NCBI RefSeq assembly: GCF_016746085.1
Contig: NZ_JAERTZ010000026.1
Span: 248,001 to 312,000 of the forward strand
Source of the DNA: Zobellella iuensis
GTDB taxonomy: Bacteria; Pseudomonadota; Gammaproteobacteria; Enterobacterales; Aeromonadaceae
Direction of reading: 5' to 3'
Length of the DNA stretch: 64,000 nucleotides
Shown here: piece after piece, positions 38,111-47,046 of the stretch
How the letters are laid out: every line of letters begins with the position of its first letter
How positions within the stretch are numbered: position 1 is the first letter of the stretch
Notes under the pieces: generated by a model
What the model saw: the letters and a program-made list of their open reading frames with translations, nothing else
The model's database searches: none
What the model was told of the DNA's origin: nothing
Position numbers and translations under genes: made by a program

Positions 38111-38677
38111 ATGGCTGTTTCCATCAATACCGAAATCAAACCCTTTACCGCCCAGGCCTACTACAACGGCGACTTCGTGCAAGTGACCGAAGCCGATCTG
38201 AAAGGCAAGTGGTCCGTCGTCTTCTTCTACCCGGCCGACTTCACCTTCGTCTGCCCCACCGAGCTGGGCGACCTGGCCGACCACTATGCCGAACTGCAGA
38301 AGATGGGCGTCGAAGTGTATTCCGTGTCCACCGACACCCACTTCACCCACAAGGCCTGGCACGACAGCTCCGAGACCATCGGCAAGATCAAGTACTACAT
38401 GCTGGGCGACCAGACCGGCACCATCACCAACAACTTCGGCGTGATGCGTGAAGGCCAGGGCCTGGCCGACCGCGCCACCTTCATCATCGACCCCCAGGGC
38501 GTGATCCAGGCCATCGAAGTGACCGCCGAAGGCATCGGCCGCGACGCCTCCGACCTGCTGCGCAAGGTGAAGGCCGCCCAGTACGTGGCCGCCCACCCGG
38601 GTGAAGTCTGCCCCGCCAAGTGGCAGGAAGGCGAAGCCACCCTGGCGCCGTCCCTGGACCTGGTCGGCAAGATCTAA
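38111..38677 (+). CDS. ahpC: Alkyl hydroperoxide reductase subunit C (peroxiredoxin)
   Basis: The 188-residue typical 2-Cys peroxiredoxin reduces hydrogen peroxide and organic peroxides. The peroxidatic cysteine is Cys48 (FTFVCPTE) and the resolving cysteine Cys167 (GEVCPAKW). AGGAG precedes the ATG by 5 bp. Strongly biased toward C-ending codons, in keeping with high expression. Controlled by the OxyR site upstream. Confidence 0.98.
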   Translation: MAVSINTEIKPFTAQAYYNGDFVQVTEADLKGKWSVVFFYPADFTFVCPTELGDLADHYAELQKMGVEVYSVSTDTHFTHKAWHDSSETIGKIKYYMLGDQTGTITNNFGVMREGQGLADRATFIIDPQGVIQAIEVTAEGIGRDASDLLRKVKAAQYVAAHPGEVCPAKWQEGEATLAPSLDLVGKI

Positions 38678-38693
38678 GACCCCGGACAGCTAC

Positions 38694-38742
38694 CCCGGCC
38701 CGCCGCGATGATGCCTCATCCGGTCGGCGGGCCGGGTTTTTT
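38694..38742 (+). terminator. Terminator or attenuator between ahpC and ahpF
   Basis: The perfect 12-bp GC-rich stem CCCGGCCCGCCG/CGGCGGGCCGGG with a 19-nt loop is followed by T6. It lies between the two ahp genes and would lower ahpF relative to ahpC by partial read-through. Confidence 0.88.
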
Positions 38743-38771
38743 ATACCCAAAATTCGGCACAGGACACGACT

Positions 38772-40319
38772 ATGTTAGATGCTAATCTCAAAAAACAACT
38801 GGACACCTACCTGCAGAACATCGTCTCTCCGATAGAGCTCAGCGTGTCCGGTGATAACAGCCCCAAATCCAAAGAATTGCTGGAACTGGCCACCGAGATC
38901 AGCGGTCTGTCCGGCAACATCAGCCTCCGGGAAGCCGCCGCCGGCCGCACTCCCAGCATGAGCGTCGCCCCCGCCGGGCAGGCGCCGCGGGTGAGCTTTG
39001 CCGGTATTCCCATGGGCCACGAATTCACCTCACTGGTACTGGCCCTGCTGCAGGCCGGCGGCCATCCGTCCAAGGCCTCCCCCGAGTTGCAGGAGCAGAT
39101 CCGCAACCTCGAGGGCCAGTTCCACTTTGAAACCTACATCTCCCTGTCCTGCCAGAACTGCCCGGACGTGGTGCAGGCGCTCAACCTGATGGCGACCCTG
39201 AATCCCAACATCAGCCACGTGATGATCGACGGTGCCCTGTTCCAGGAGGAGGTGAACCAACGCCAGGTGATGGCGGTGCCCGCCGTCTACCTGAACGGCG
39301 AACATTTTGGCCAGGGCCGGATGAGCCTGGAAGAGATCGTCGGCAAGCTCGACACCGGCGCCGCCGCACGCAAGGCCGCCGCCCTCGATGACAAGGCTCC
39401 CTACGACGTGCTGATCGTCGGCGGTGGCCCGGCCGGCGCCGCCGCCGCCATCTACGCCGCCCGCAAGGGCATCCGTACCGGCCTGGTGGCCGAGCGCTTC
39501 GGCGGCCAGGTGATGGATACCGTCGGCATCGAAAACTTCATCTCGGTGCCCTACACCGAGGGCCCCAAACTGGCCGCCAGCCTGGAGCAGCACGTCAAGG
39601 AATACGGGGTGGACATCATCACCGATCAGCGTGCCGCCGGCATCAGGCGCGGCGAGTTGATAGAAGTGCCGCTGGCCAGCGGCGCCGCACTCAAGAGCAA
39701 GGCGGTGATCCTGGCCACCGGCGCCCGCTGGCGCGAGCTGAAGGTGCCCGGCGAGGCCGAGTACCGCACCAAGGGCGTGGCCTACTGCCCGCACTGTGAC
39801 GGCCCCTTCTTCAAGGGCAAGAGGGTGGCGGTGGTCGGAGGCGGCAACTCGGGCATTGAAGCGGCCATCGATCTGGCCGGCATCGTCGAGCACGTGACCG
39901 TGCTGGAGTTCGCCGACAGCCTGCGCGCCGACGAGGTGCTGCAGCGCAAGGCCAACTCCATGGGCAACATCGACATCATCATGAGCGCCCAAACCACCGA
40001 AGTGCTGGGCGATGGCAGCAAGGTGGTGGGCATGCAGTATACCGACCGGGTCAGCGGCGAGAGCAAACGGCTGGAGGTGGCGGGCATCTTCGTGCAGATA
40101 GGCCTGGTACCCAACACCGAGTTCCTGCAGGGCTCGGAAGTGGAGCTGACCCGCTTCGGCGAGGTGGTGATCGACAACCGGGGTGCCACCTCCATGGCCG
40201 GGGTATTCGCCGCCGGCGACGCCACCACAGTGCCCTACAAGCAGATCATCATCTCCATGGGCGCCGGCGCCACCGCCGCCCTCGGCGCCTTCGACCACCT
40301 GATCCGCGCCGGCTCGTAA
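38772..40319 (+). CDS. ahpF: Alkyl hydroperoxide reductase subunit F
   Basis: NADH-dependent flavoprotein that re-reduces AhpC. The 515-residue protein has an N-terminal tandem thioredoxin fold with CQNC (Cys127/Cys130) and a thioredoxin-reductase-like part with GGGPAG (FAD) and CPHC (redox pair, [11 protein letters not shown]), then GGGNSG (NADH). Full length. Confidence 0.98.
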   Translation: MLDANLKKQLDTYLQNIVSPIELSVSGDNSPKSKELLELATEISGLSGNISLREAAAGRTPSMSVAPAGQAPRVSFAGIPMGHEFTSLVLALLQAGGHPSKASPELQEQIRNLEGQFHFETYISLSCQNCPDVVQALNLMATLNPNISHVMIDGALFQEEVNQRQVMAVPAVYLNGEHFGQGRMSLEEIVGKLDTGAAARKAAALDDKAPYDVLIVGGGPAGAAAAIYAARKGIRTGLVAERFGGQVMDTVGIENFISVPYTEGPKLAASLEQHVKEYGVDIITDQRAAGIRRGELIEVPLASGAALKSKAVILATGARWRELKVPGEAEYRTKGVAYCPHCDGPFFKGKRVAVVGGGNSGIEAAIDLAGIVEHVTVLEFADSLRADEVLQRKANSMGNIDIIMSAQTTEVLGDGSKVVGMQYTDRVSGESKRLEVAGIFVQIGLVPNTEFLQGSEVELTRFGEVVIDNRGATSMAGVFAAGDATTVPYKQIIISMGAGATAALGAFDHLIRAGS

Positions 40320-40344
40320 CGGCATCGGAGTATCCCGCACAACA

Positions 40345-40373
40345 AAGCGGAGTGCCAAGGCACTCCGCTTTTT
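40345..40373. terminator. Bidirectional terminator between ahpF and oxyR
   Basis: AAGCGGAGTGCC pairs with GGCACTCCGCTT and is followed by T3-5 on the plus strand, with an A-rich run on the other side. It lies between the convergent ahpF and oxyR stops. Confidence 0.85.
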
Positions 40374-40375
40374 CG

Positions 40376-41275
40376 TTACAACAGCTCGGTCACCACATCG
40401 CCCAGCCGGTAGAAGGTTTCCACCCGGGTGGCGGTGGGCCGCCACACCAGGCCGATATCCCGGTAGGCCTTGTCGCCCTGGGGCGCCATGGCGACGATCT
40501 CGGTATTGGCGAGAATGCCGGCGTCTATCGCCATCTGCGGCAGGAAAGTGGTGCCGAGGCCGGCGCCCACCATTTGCACCAGGGTATGCAGGCTGGTGGC
40601 GGCGAAGGGGTTGACCTTGCGGCTGTCGGTCAGCTTGCAGGCGCTCACCGCGTGTTCGGTCAGGCAGTGTTCCTGCTCCAGCAAAAAAATGCTCTGATCC
40701 GGCAGCTCGGCGTAGTCTACCGGCACGCGGCTATGCTGCCGGGCCTGCTCCCGGTGCATCACCAGCACGAAGGGATCCTGGCCCAGCACCCGGGTCTGCA
40801 GCCCCTCGGTGTCGGTGGGCAGGGCCAGCAGCAGCAGGTCCAGCTCGCCGGCCCGCAGCAGGGCCAGCAACTGCGGCGTGGTGTCTTCACGCAGCAACAA
40901 CTGCAGCCCGGGATAGTGCCGGCGGCAGCGCTGCACCAGCTCGCTCAGCAAAAAAGGGGCTATGGTGGGAATACACCCCAGGCGGATGGCGCCCTGCATG
41001 GCGCCTTTCTGTCCTTCCACCAGCTCCATCAGCTCCCGGGTCTGGGCCAGCAGCTCCCGCGCCCGCACCACCACCTGCCGCCCCAGGGGGGTCATCACGA
41101 ACGCCTTGTGATCCCGCTCGATCAGCTCGCCGCCGAGCAGGCTTTCCAGGTTCTGCAGGCCGGTGCTGAGGGTGGACTGGCTGACGAAGCAGGCCTTGGC
41201 GGCCCGGTTGAAGTTCTGATGCTCATCCAGAGCCACCAGGTAGGTCAGCTGTTTCAGGCTGGGCAAACGACTCAT
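40376..41275 (-). CDS. oxyR: OxyR, LysR-type peroxide sensor
   Basis: The 299-residue LysR regulator has an N-terminal winged helix (LKQLTYLVALDEHQNFNRAA) and a regulatory domain whose redox cysteines are Cys204 and Cys213 (EHCLTEHAVSACKL), with the canonical nine-residue spacing. Hydrogen peroxide forms the disulfide that activates ahpC. Convergent with ahpCF. Confidence 0.97.
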   Translation of the reverse strand: MSRLPSLKQLTYLVALDEHQNFNRAAKACFVSQSTLSTGLQNLESLLGGELIERDHKAFVMTPLGRQVVVRARELLAQTRELMELVEGQKGAMQGAIRLGCIPTIAPFLLSELVQRCRRHYPGLQLLLREDTTPQLLALLRAGELDLLLLALPTDTEGLQTRVLGQDPFVLVMHREQARQHSRVPVDYAELPDQSIFLLEQEHCLTEHAVSACKLTDSRKVNPFAATSLHTLVQMVGAGLGTTFLPQMAIDAGILANTEIVAMAPQGDKAYRDIGLVWRPTATRVETFYRLGDVVTELL

Positions 41276-41424
41276 TGAACAACTCGATTAGGGCTATCTG
41301 TTTAATTCGGTTCAATAACGCTACCACAGCTTCTAGACTGACCGTTATCGACTTGTTCCCTTTCCTGTACCAAGTATGCCTACTTGCTGCAGTCCCGGGG
41401 CGGCAGGATGCCGCCCCGCCCTTC

Positions 41425-42423
41425 TTAATGCTGGCCCTGCAGCTGGGATTTCAGGTTGGGCGGCGTGCCCCTGATCACCAGGGTGTCGGTGGCGGCGTCG
41501 TACTGGATGCGCTCCCCCAGCAGCTTCTGGTCGAAGCTGATGGTCAGGCCGCCGCCGGAACCCACGTACTTGGTCAGCCCCTTGAGCGCGGATCTGTCCA
41601 CCGGGAAGCGTTCTTCCAGCTGGTATTCCTCGCTGACGAACTGGTAGAAGTCCAGATCATCGTCGCTGCCCAGCTCGGCGGACAACTCGCGCAGCTCCAG
41701 CTCTTCGCCTTCCTTGAGTTGCTCGCGGCAATACTTGCTCACCAGCGCCTTGCTCTCCAGCTTCTCCTCGGGGCTGAGCTGGCGGGCCGCGCAGTATTCA
41801 TCCACCGCCTTCAGCAGGCCCTGACTCTGGGCCTTGGGATCCATGCCCTCCACACAGGACAGGAAGTTCAGGAAGAAGTCCGAGACCTTGCGCCCGGCCC
41901 GGCCCTTGATAAAGGAGAAATAGCGATGCGAGTCGGGACGGCTCTGCAGCTCGGTCAGATCCAGCCGTGCCGCGAGCTGCATCTTGCCCAGATCCAGGTA
42001 GCTGGCGTGGCTGACCTCCAGCTTGTCGGTGACGGTGACGCTGTCCTTGTTGTCGAGCAGGGCGATCAGCAGGTAGTGGGCCCCCAGCCACTGGTAACGC
42101 ACAAACAGCAGTATGCCGGCCTCGTTCATCTCCAGCCGCTGCAGCTCGGCCTGCAGCCGCTCGGCCGCCAGGTGGGAGAAGGCGGCGAAGGTCAGGCTCT
42201 GATCCTGCACCCGCCGCACCAGATCGCGAAAGCCGGTGTCTTCTTCGCTGAAATAGCCGAACACCTTGCCCGCCTTGGTATTGTAGATATGGTGCAACTC
42301 GCCCATCAGCCGGTTCACCGCCGGGCCCGTGGCCAGCTCCTGCTCCCGGGTGGCCAGCTGGGTTTGGCCCTGCTCATCGAGAAAGAGGGAATGTACTATG
42401 ATGTGTTCGATATCCAAGCTCAT
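41425..42423 (-). CDS. yejK: YejK/NdpA nucleoid-associated protein
   Basis: The 332-residue NA37-family protein (MSLDIEHIIVHSLFLDEQ, VVRGTPPNL-like C-terminus) is associated with the nucleoid in E. coli; its molecular role is poorly defined. Divergent from yejL, as in E. coli. A GGGGCGGCA/TGCCGCCCC hairpin without a U-tract (41397-41417) lies downstream. Confidence 0.93.
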   Translation of the reverse strand: MSLDIEHIIVHSLFLDEQGQTQLATREQELATGPAVNRLMGELHHIYNTKAGKVFGYFSEEDTGFRDLVRRVQDQSLTFAAFSHLAAERLQAELQRLEMNEAGILLFVRYQWLGAHYLLIALLDNKDSVTVTDKLEVSHASYLDLGKMQLAARLDLTELQSRPDSHRYFSFIKGRAGRKVSDFFLNFLSCVEGMDPKAQSQGLLKAVDEYCAARQLSPEEKLESKALVSKYCREQLKEGEELELRELSAELGSDDDLDFYQFVSEEYQLEERFPVDRSALKGLTKYVGSGGGLTISFDQKLLGERIQYDAATDTLVIRGTPPNLKSQLQGQH

Positions 42424-42500
42424 AACAGATTGCCGTAGAGTTGCCAGAAGGGGTGGGGTATTATAGTCGTCCTGTTACTAAGTTACATGATTGAACGCCC

Positions 42501-42728
42501 ATGCCTGTCCTTTCCAAATACGATAAACAATTTGATCAACTGCTGAGCGAACTGGAAGCCGTGATGGACAAACATCAGGCCCCCGCCGATCTCAGGTTGA
42601 TGGTGCTGGGCAATTTGGCCACCCATGTGATCAATCATCAGGTCGCCCCGGGGCAGCGTCAGGCCATTGCCGACAAGTTCGCCAAGGTGTTGACTTCCTC
42701 TGTCGACGCGCAAAAAGGGGCTCATTAA
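42501..42728 (+). CDS. yejL: YejL family (DUF1414) small protein
   Basis: A 75-residue, mostly helical, conserved small protein ([39 protein letters not shown]). Function unknown. It lies 32 bp ahead of yejM and divergent from yejK, matching the E. coli cluster. Confidence 0.93.
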   Translation: MPVLSKYDKQFDQLLSELEAVMDKHQAPADLRLMVLGNLATHVINHQVAPGQRQAIADKFAKVLTSSVDAQKGAH

Positions 42729-42760
42729 GAGCTCCTTTGCCAGCCAACACGGTCTGAGCC

Positions 42761-44617
42761 ATGGTCGAAACCGGCAATCTCTATCGCGATAACGTCTCCC
42801 GCCTGATCGGCTGGGGCCATTGGTTCGTGTTTTTCAATATCCTGCTGGCGATGGCGGTGTCGAGCCGCTACCTGCTGGTCGCCGGCTGGCCCGCCACCCC
42901 GCTGGGCACCGGCTATATGCTGGTCAGCTGGGTCGGCCATTTCGCTTTCCTGACCTTTTTTACCTATCTGCTGACCCTGTTCCCGCTGACCTTTCTGGTT
43001 CCCAGGCTCAAGGCGGTGCAGTTCCTCGGTGCCATCATCGCCACCGCCGCCCTGACCCTGCTGCTGGTGGACACCCAGGTATTCAGCCTGTTCAAGTTCC
43101 ATCTCAACCCTACCGTCTGGCGGCTATTGCTGGATCAGGCCCAGGCCGAAGAAGCCTCCGGCTGGGGCTGGCTGTTTGTCTGGGTGCCCTTGCTGTTCCT
43201 GTTCGAACTCTGGCTGGCCGCTTGGCTATGGCGCTGGAGCCAGCGTCGGCGCCGCTCCCTGGCGCTGCCCCTGGCGCTGCCGCTGCTGGTCAGCTTCTTT
43301 CTCACTCACAGCGTGCATATCTGGGCCGATGCCGTGGTCTATGCTCCCATCACCAACCAGAAAGCCAACTTCCCGCTGTCCTACCCGATGACCGCCAAAA
43401 GCTTTTTGATCAAGCAGGGCTTGCTGGACGCGGATCAATACCGGCAATTGTCGCAACAGGCCGCCGACTTGCCGCAACGCCGGCTCAATTATCCACTGCG
43501 GCCCCTGTCGGTCGCAGCCCCGGAGCGGACACCCAATATGCTGCTGGTCGTGGTCGACGGCCTGCGCGCGGATCAGCTCGACGCCTTCACCATGCCCAAC
43601 CTGGACCGCTTTGCCAACCGGCACCTGCGTTTCGACGATCACCTCAGTGCCGGCAACCAGCCCCACGCCGCCCTGTTCAGCCTGTTTTACAGCCTGCCGG
43701 CCCATTACCGCCAGGATGCCGAGCTGGAAGGCATGGCGCCGGTGCTGATCGACGAGCTGCAACGGCAGGACTACCGTTTCGGGCTCTTTGCCAGTGGCGG
43801 GCTCGATATGTCGCTGTATCGGGATGCCATTTTTTCCACCCTGCGCAACCAGTCATTCCCGCCCGCCCCCGCCGGCGCCGAAGGTGACCGTCAGGCCGTG
43901 GCCCGGTTCGGTTCCTGGTTGGCACAACAGGACGGTGAACGCCCCTGGTTCTCCTTTGTCTACCTGGACGCACTCAATGCCCTGGAGGTGCCAGCAGGTA
44001 CGCAAGGTCCTTTCCAGCCGTCCCTGGAGCGCCTCAATCCTGCCCAGGCCTACCGCAGCGAGCAGCGCGAGGCCCTGTTCAACCGTTATCGGAATGCGGT
44101 GTTCTATACCGATCAGCTGCTGGGCCAGTTGCTGGCGCTGGCCCAACGCTCGGACAGCCGGGATACCCTGATTGTGGTGACCTCCGGCCACGGAATGGAA
44201 TTCAATGATAATGCCAACAACATCTGGGGCTTTGGCAGCGCCTATTCCCCTTACCAGCTGCATGTGCCCCTGGTGATCGGCTGGCCCGGCCGGGTTCAGC
44301 CGACCCGTTTCGGCCATCCGACCAGCCAGCTGGATTTGGTGCCCACCCTGATGCAAGAAGTACTGGGGGTACAGAGCCCGATGCGCAGCTACAGCACAGG
44401 GCAATCGCTGTTCGACGGCGACCCCCACCGCTGGCGGCTGGCCTCGGATGAAGAAGAGTATGTGATCTACCAACAGGATGAGATTACGCTGTTCAATCGG
44501 CGGGGGGATGTCCAGCTGCTGCAAGCCTCGGATTACCGGGTCAAGCCGGATGCCAACCCGGAGCTGTCACTGCTGCTGCAGGTGATGAACGAATTGAACC
44601 GTTTTCAGGGAAAATAA
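42761..44617 (+). CDS. yejM: YejM/PbgA/LapC, inner-membrane sulfatase-like regulator of LPS synthesis
   Basis: The 618-residue protein has five N-terminal membrane segments (to about residue 190) and a periplasmic alkaline-phosphatase/sulfatase-fold domain (NMLLVVVDGLRADQL, LIVVTSGHGMEFNDN). In E. coli it senses periplasmic LPS and controls LpxC proteolysis through LapB. Its stop is followed immediately by a hairpin shared with the convergent gene. Confidence 0.94.
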   Translation: MVETGNLYRDNVSRLIGWGHWFVFFNILLAMAVSSRYLLVAGWPATPLGTGYMLVSWVGHFAFLTFFTYLLTLFPLTFLVPRLKAVQFLGAIIATAALTLLLVDTQVFSLFKFHLNPTVWRLLLDQAQAEEASGWGWLFVWVPLLFLFELWLAAWLWRWSQRRRRSLALPLALPLLVSFFLTHSVHIWADAVVYAPITNQKANFPLSYPMTAKSFLIKQGLLDADQYRQLSQQAADLPQRRLNYPLRPLSVAAPERTPNMLLVVVDGLRADQLDAFTMPNLDRFANRHLRFDDHLSAGNQPHAALFSLFYSLPAHYRQDAELEGMAPVLIDELQRQDYRFGLFASGGLDMSLYRDAIFSTLRNQSFPPAPAGAEGDRQAVARFGSWLAQQDGERPWFSFVYLDALNALEVPAGTQGPFQPSLERLNPAQAYRSEQREALFNRYRNAVFYTDQLLGQLLALAQRSDSRDTLIVVTSGHGMEFNDNANNIWGFGSAYSPYQLHVPLVIGWPGRVQPTRFGHPTSQLDLVPTLMQEVLGVQSPMRSYSTGQSLFDGDPHRWRLASDEEEYVIYQQDEITLFNRRGDVQLLQASDYRVKPDANPELSLLLQVMNELNRFQGK

Positions 44618-44676
44618 CGGACTGGGGCCGTGACGGGGGACATTATTGCTGTCTCAGATCCCCAGTCACGGCTCCC
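44618..44676. repeat. Inverted repeat with partial heptamer phasing between yejM and the NlpC gene
   Basis: The left arm (CGGACTG, then GGGCCGTGAC-GGGGGA) and right arm (ATCCCC-A-GTCACGGC-TCCC) form a stem of about 14 bp around an AT-rich loop. Right-arm units AGATCCC, CAGTCAC and GGCTCCC are 7 bp long and resemble the better heptamer arrays, so this may be a decayed member. Confidence 0.5.
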
Positions 44677-44682
44677 CGCGCT

Positions 44683-45213
44683 TCAGATATCGTCCAGCAG
44701 ACGACGGGCCTGCCAGTAGCGGCTGCGCCAGTAGACATTGTCCAGGCGTGAGATGGTGACACCCACGCTGGAAGAGGCGTGGGCGAACTTGCCGTCCCCC
44801 ACGTAGATGCCATTGTGCTGGGTACCGTTACCGATACGGAAAAACACCAGATCCCCCGGCTGCAGCTCGTTCTTGCCGATCTCCCGCCCCAGGTTGACCT
44901 GTTCATAAGTGCTTCTGGGCAGATCCATGCCGAACACTTCCTGGTACATGGTCCGGGTAAAGGCCGAACAATCTATGCCCTGGGCATCCACGCCGCCGAA
45001 GCGATAGGGAACTCCCCGCCAGCGTTGGTAAACCTGATGCAGATCCATCACGCTGCCCAGGGAACGCTTGGGCTTCATCGGGCCGGTACTGATACTGTAA
45101 GTCAGGGAAGAAGACGGTTTTTTTCCAGCCATCTTTTTGCCTGACTCGGGGTTGGGGCTGCTGCTGCAGCCGGCAACCAGGAGCACACTGCTAAGAATAA
45201 TTACCTTTTTCAT
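44683..45213 (-). CDS. NlpC/P60 lipoprotein, MepS-like peptidoglycan endopeptidase
   Basis: The 176-residue lipoprotein has lipobox VAGC (Cys16), a basic/Ser linker and an NlpC/P60 domain. The catalytic Cys82 is in GIDCSAF and histidines are at 133 and 145 (TQHNGIYVGDGKFAH). Such enzymes cleave D,D- or L,D-type peptide cross-links or stems. It resembles MepS/Spr, a substrate of the NlpI-Prc pathway in E. coli; orthology is not certain. Confidence 0.9.
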   Translation of the reverse strand: MKKVIILSSVLLVAGCSSSPNPESGKKMAGKKPSSSLTYSISTGPMKPKRSLGSVMDLHQVYQRWRGVPYRFGGVDAQGIDCSAFTRTMYQEVFGMDLPRSTYEQVNLGREIGKNELQPGDLVFFRIGNGTQHNGIYVGDGKFAHASSSVGVTISRLDNVYWRSRYWQARRLLDDI

Positions 45214-45284
45214 TCGAATAATGGCAACCAGCTATCAATCTGAAAGATACTAGAGCAGATCCAGGGTATTTTGCAAAAAAGAAT

Positions 45285-46004
45285 ATGAGCAAAAACAACG
45301 ATATTTTCATTGAGTTACTGATTTGTGACAGTACGAGCATAAAACCGCCAATGGATGCGCAAAAAGTACTCTCGGCGGCAGAGCGCGAACGCCTGGCCAG
45401 TATCCGCCACCCCCACCAGGCCCGGCTGTTTTTGGTGGGACGCTACCTGCTGCGCCAACGGCTGGCCGACCGGTTGAACGAGGATCCGGCCAGGATCCCG
45501 ATCAGGATCGACGCCAGAGGCAAACCCCTGCTCGAACGGCCTGGCTGGTATTTCAACATCAGCCATAGCGGTGATCTGCTGGCGCTGACCATAGGCAACC
45601 GGGGAGCGCTGGGGATCGATCTGGAAAGCCGCCGCCTGGATCCGCCCCGGATCCACCGCCTGGCCCGCCGTTACCTGAATGCAGCGGAACAGCAATGGCT
45701 GGCCCGAAGCCCCGCTCCCGAGCAGGACTTCATGCGCTTGTGGACGGTCAAGGAGGCCGTGCTCAAGGCCTGCGGCGAGGGTATTGCCAACAATCTGCAA
45801 CGGGTACAGTGGCAGCCGGGCGCAGGCTACGCCATGCTGGATCAACAAGCTTACCACCTGTATCAGTATGCCCTGCCCCGTGCCTGGCTGACGCTGGCGG
45901 TCGAAGAGGGTACCGATGCCGAACCCATCTGGCCGACGCTGTCGGATTTACCTTCTGACCTTGAAATCAGTGGGCCGCAGCCCAATCTAACCAGAAACCC
46001 TTAA
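45285..46004 (+). CDS. Sfp-type 4'-phosphopantetheinyl transferase
   Basis: The 239-residue protein has the Sfp signature: NISHSGD, GIDLES and WTVKEAVLKACGEG, with the Mg-binding acidic residues. It moves phosphopantetheine from CoA to carrier proteins. No siderophore, polyketide or PUFA genes are in the window, so the partner carrier is unknown. The Shine-Dalgarno is weak. Divergent from the NlpC/P60 gene. Confidence 0.92.
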   Translation: MSKNNDIFIELLICDSTSIKPPMDAQKVLSAAERERLASIRHPHQARLFLVGRYLLRQRLADRLNEDPARIPIRIDARGKPLLERPGWYFNISHSGDLLALTIGNRGALGIDLESRRLDPPRIHRLARRYLNAAEQQWLARSPAPEQDFMRLWTVKEAVLKACGEGIANNLQRVQWQPGAGYAMLDQQAYHLYQYALPRAWLTLAVEEGTDAEPIWPTLSDLPSDLEISGPQPNLTRNP

Positions 46005-46017
46005 TGAGACCCTGTTT

Positions 46018-46854
46018 ATGATCGTTGATATCAATGTGCAGAATTTCCAGCAAGCGCTGATCCAGGCCTCCATGAGCAAAACGGTGGTGATTTACTTTCA
46101 CGCCCAGCAGGTGCCTGAATGCCAGCCGATGACCCCACTGCTGGAACGTCTCATCGGCGCCGACAGCGCCCATATCGATCTGGCCAAGGTTGATGTCGCC
46201 GACCCGCAGCTGCAAAGTCTGGCGGTACAGCTGGGGCTGCAGGCACTGCCGGCCATGGTGGCCTTCAAGGATGGACAGCCGGTGGATGTATTGGAAGGCC
46301 CCCAGGATGAAGCCGCCCTCAAGGCCTTTCTGCAGCCCTATCAACCCAATGAAGCCGCCCAGTTGCTGGCTCAGGCCAAACAGACCCTGGGGCAGGATCC
46401 CCAAGCCGCCTACGGCCTGCTGCAACAGGCCCGTACGCTGGAGGACAGTCCGGCCATTCGCCTGTGTCTGGCCGAGGCGGCCCTGGCCCTGAACAAGCTG
46501 GAGGAGAGCAAGCAATTGCTGGCCACCATCGGCATGGCCGATCAGGACAGCCAGTACCAGCATATCCTGGCCCGGCTGCAGCTGGCGGAAGAAGCCGCCG
46601 ACAGTCCCGAGCTGCGCGAACTGGAGCAGAAACTGGCCGAAACACCGGACTCACCGGCATTGAAAGAAGAACTGGCGGTGTTGTACTTCCAGGCGGGCCG
46701 CCAGGAAGAAGCGCTGCAGCTGCTGATCGAGGTACTGCGGCAAGACCTGGCCTTTGGCGACGCCAAGAAACGCTTCCTGGACATGCTGACCACCATGGGC
46801 GCCGATCCGGTCGCCTCCAGATACCGCCGCAAGCTGTACAGCATGCTGTATTGA
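46018..46854 (+). CDS. cnoX: CnoX/YbbN-like thioredoxin-TPR chaperedoxin
   Basis: The 278-residue protein has a thioredoxin fold (1-110) and TPR-like helices (115-278). The usual CxxC is replaced by VPEC (AQQVPECQPM), leaving a single cysteine; E. coli CnoX likewise has a one-cysteine SxxC site. CnoX holds and hands over clients to GroEL under oxidative chlorine stress. It starts 13 bp after the PPTase stop. Confidence 0.88.
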   Translation: MIVDINVQNFQQALIQASMSKTVVIYFHAQQVPECQPMTPLLERLIGADSAHIDLAKVDVADPQLQSLAVQLGLQALPAMVAFKDGQPVDVLEGPQDEAALKAFLQPYQPNEAAQLLAQAKQTLGQDPQAAYGLLQQARTLEDSPAIRLCLAEAALALNKLEESKQLLATIGMADQDSQYQHILARLQLAEEAADSPELRELEQKLAETPDSPALKEELAVLYFQAGRQEEALQLLIEVLRQDLAFGDAKKRFLDMLTTMGADPVASRYRRKLYSMLY

Positions 46855-46920
46855 CCCCGGGGCCGGCCAGCTTCCAGGCTGATGGCGAACTGCCAAGCAG
46901 TCCGCTGCCGCCCTCAAATG

Positions 46921-46991
46921 GTGGTCATCTCCGCGAAGGCGGAGATCCATGACAGTGAGCACTGGACTCCCGCCTTCGCGGGAGTGACCAC
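46921..46991. repeat. 71-bp REPIN-like double-hairpin element
   Basis: The element begins GTGGTCA and ends TGACCAC. It contains the hairpins ATCTCCGC-GAAG-GCGGAGAT (about 46927-46946) and ACTCCCGC-CTTC-GCGGGAGT (about 46967-46986). Total length equals that of the element at 25214-25284, although the stems differ. Lies between convergent cnoX and the NSS gene. Confidence 0.75.
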
Positions 46992-47046
46992 AGAGAAATC
47001 CGAAGGTTTGCCGGCAGTCTGCCTAACTCTCAATCCCCGCTTTCAC

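Noticed and set aside
41397-41417. Terminator after yejK
   Set aside because: A good GC stem (GGGGCGGCA/TGCCGCCCC) but no U-tract in either direction, so not listed as a terminator.
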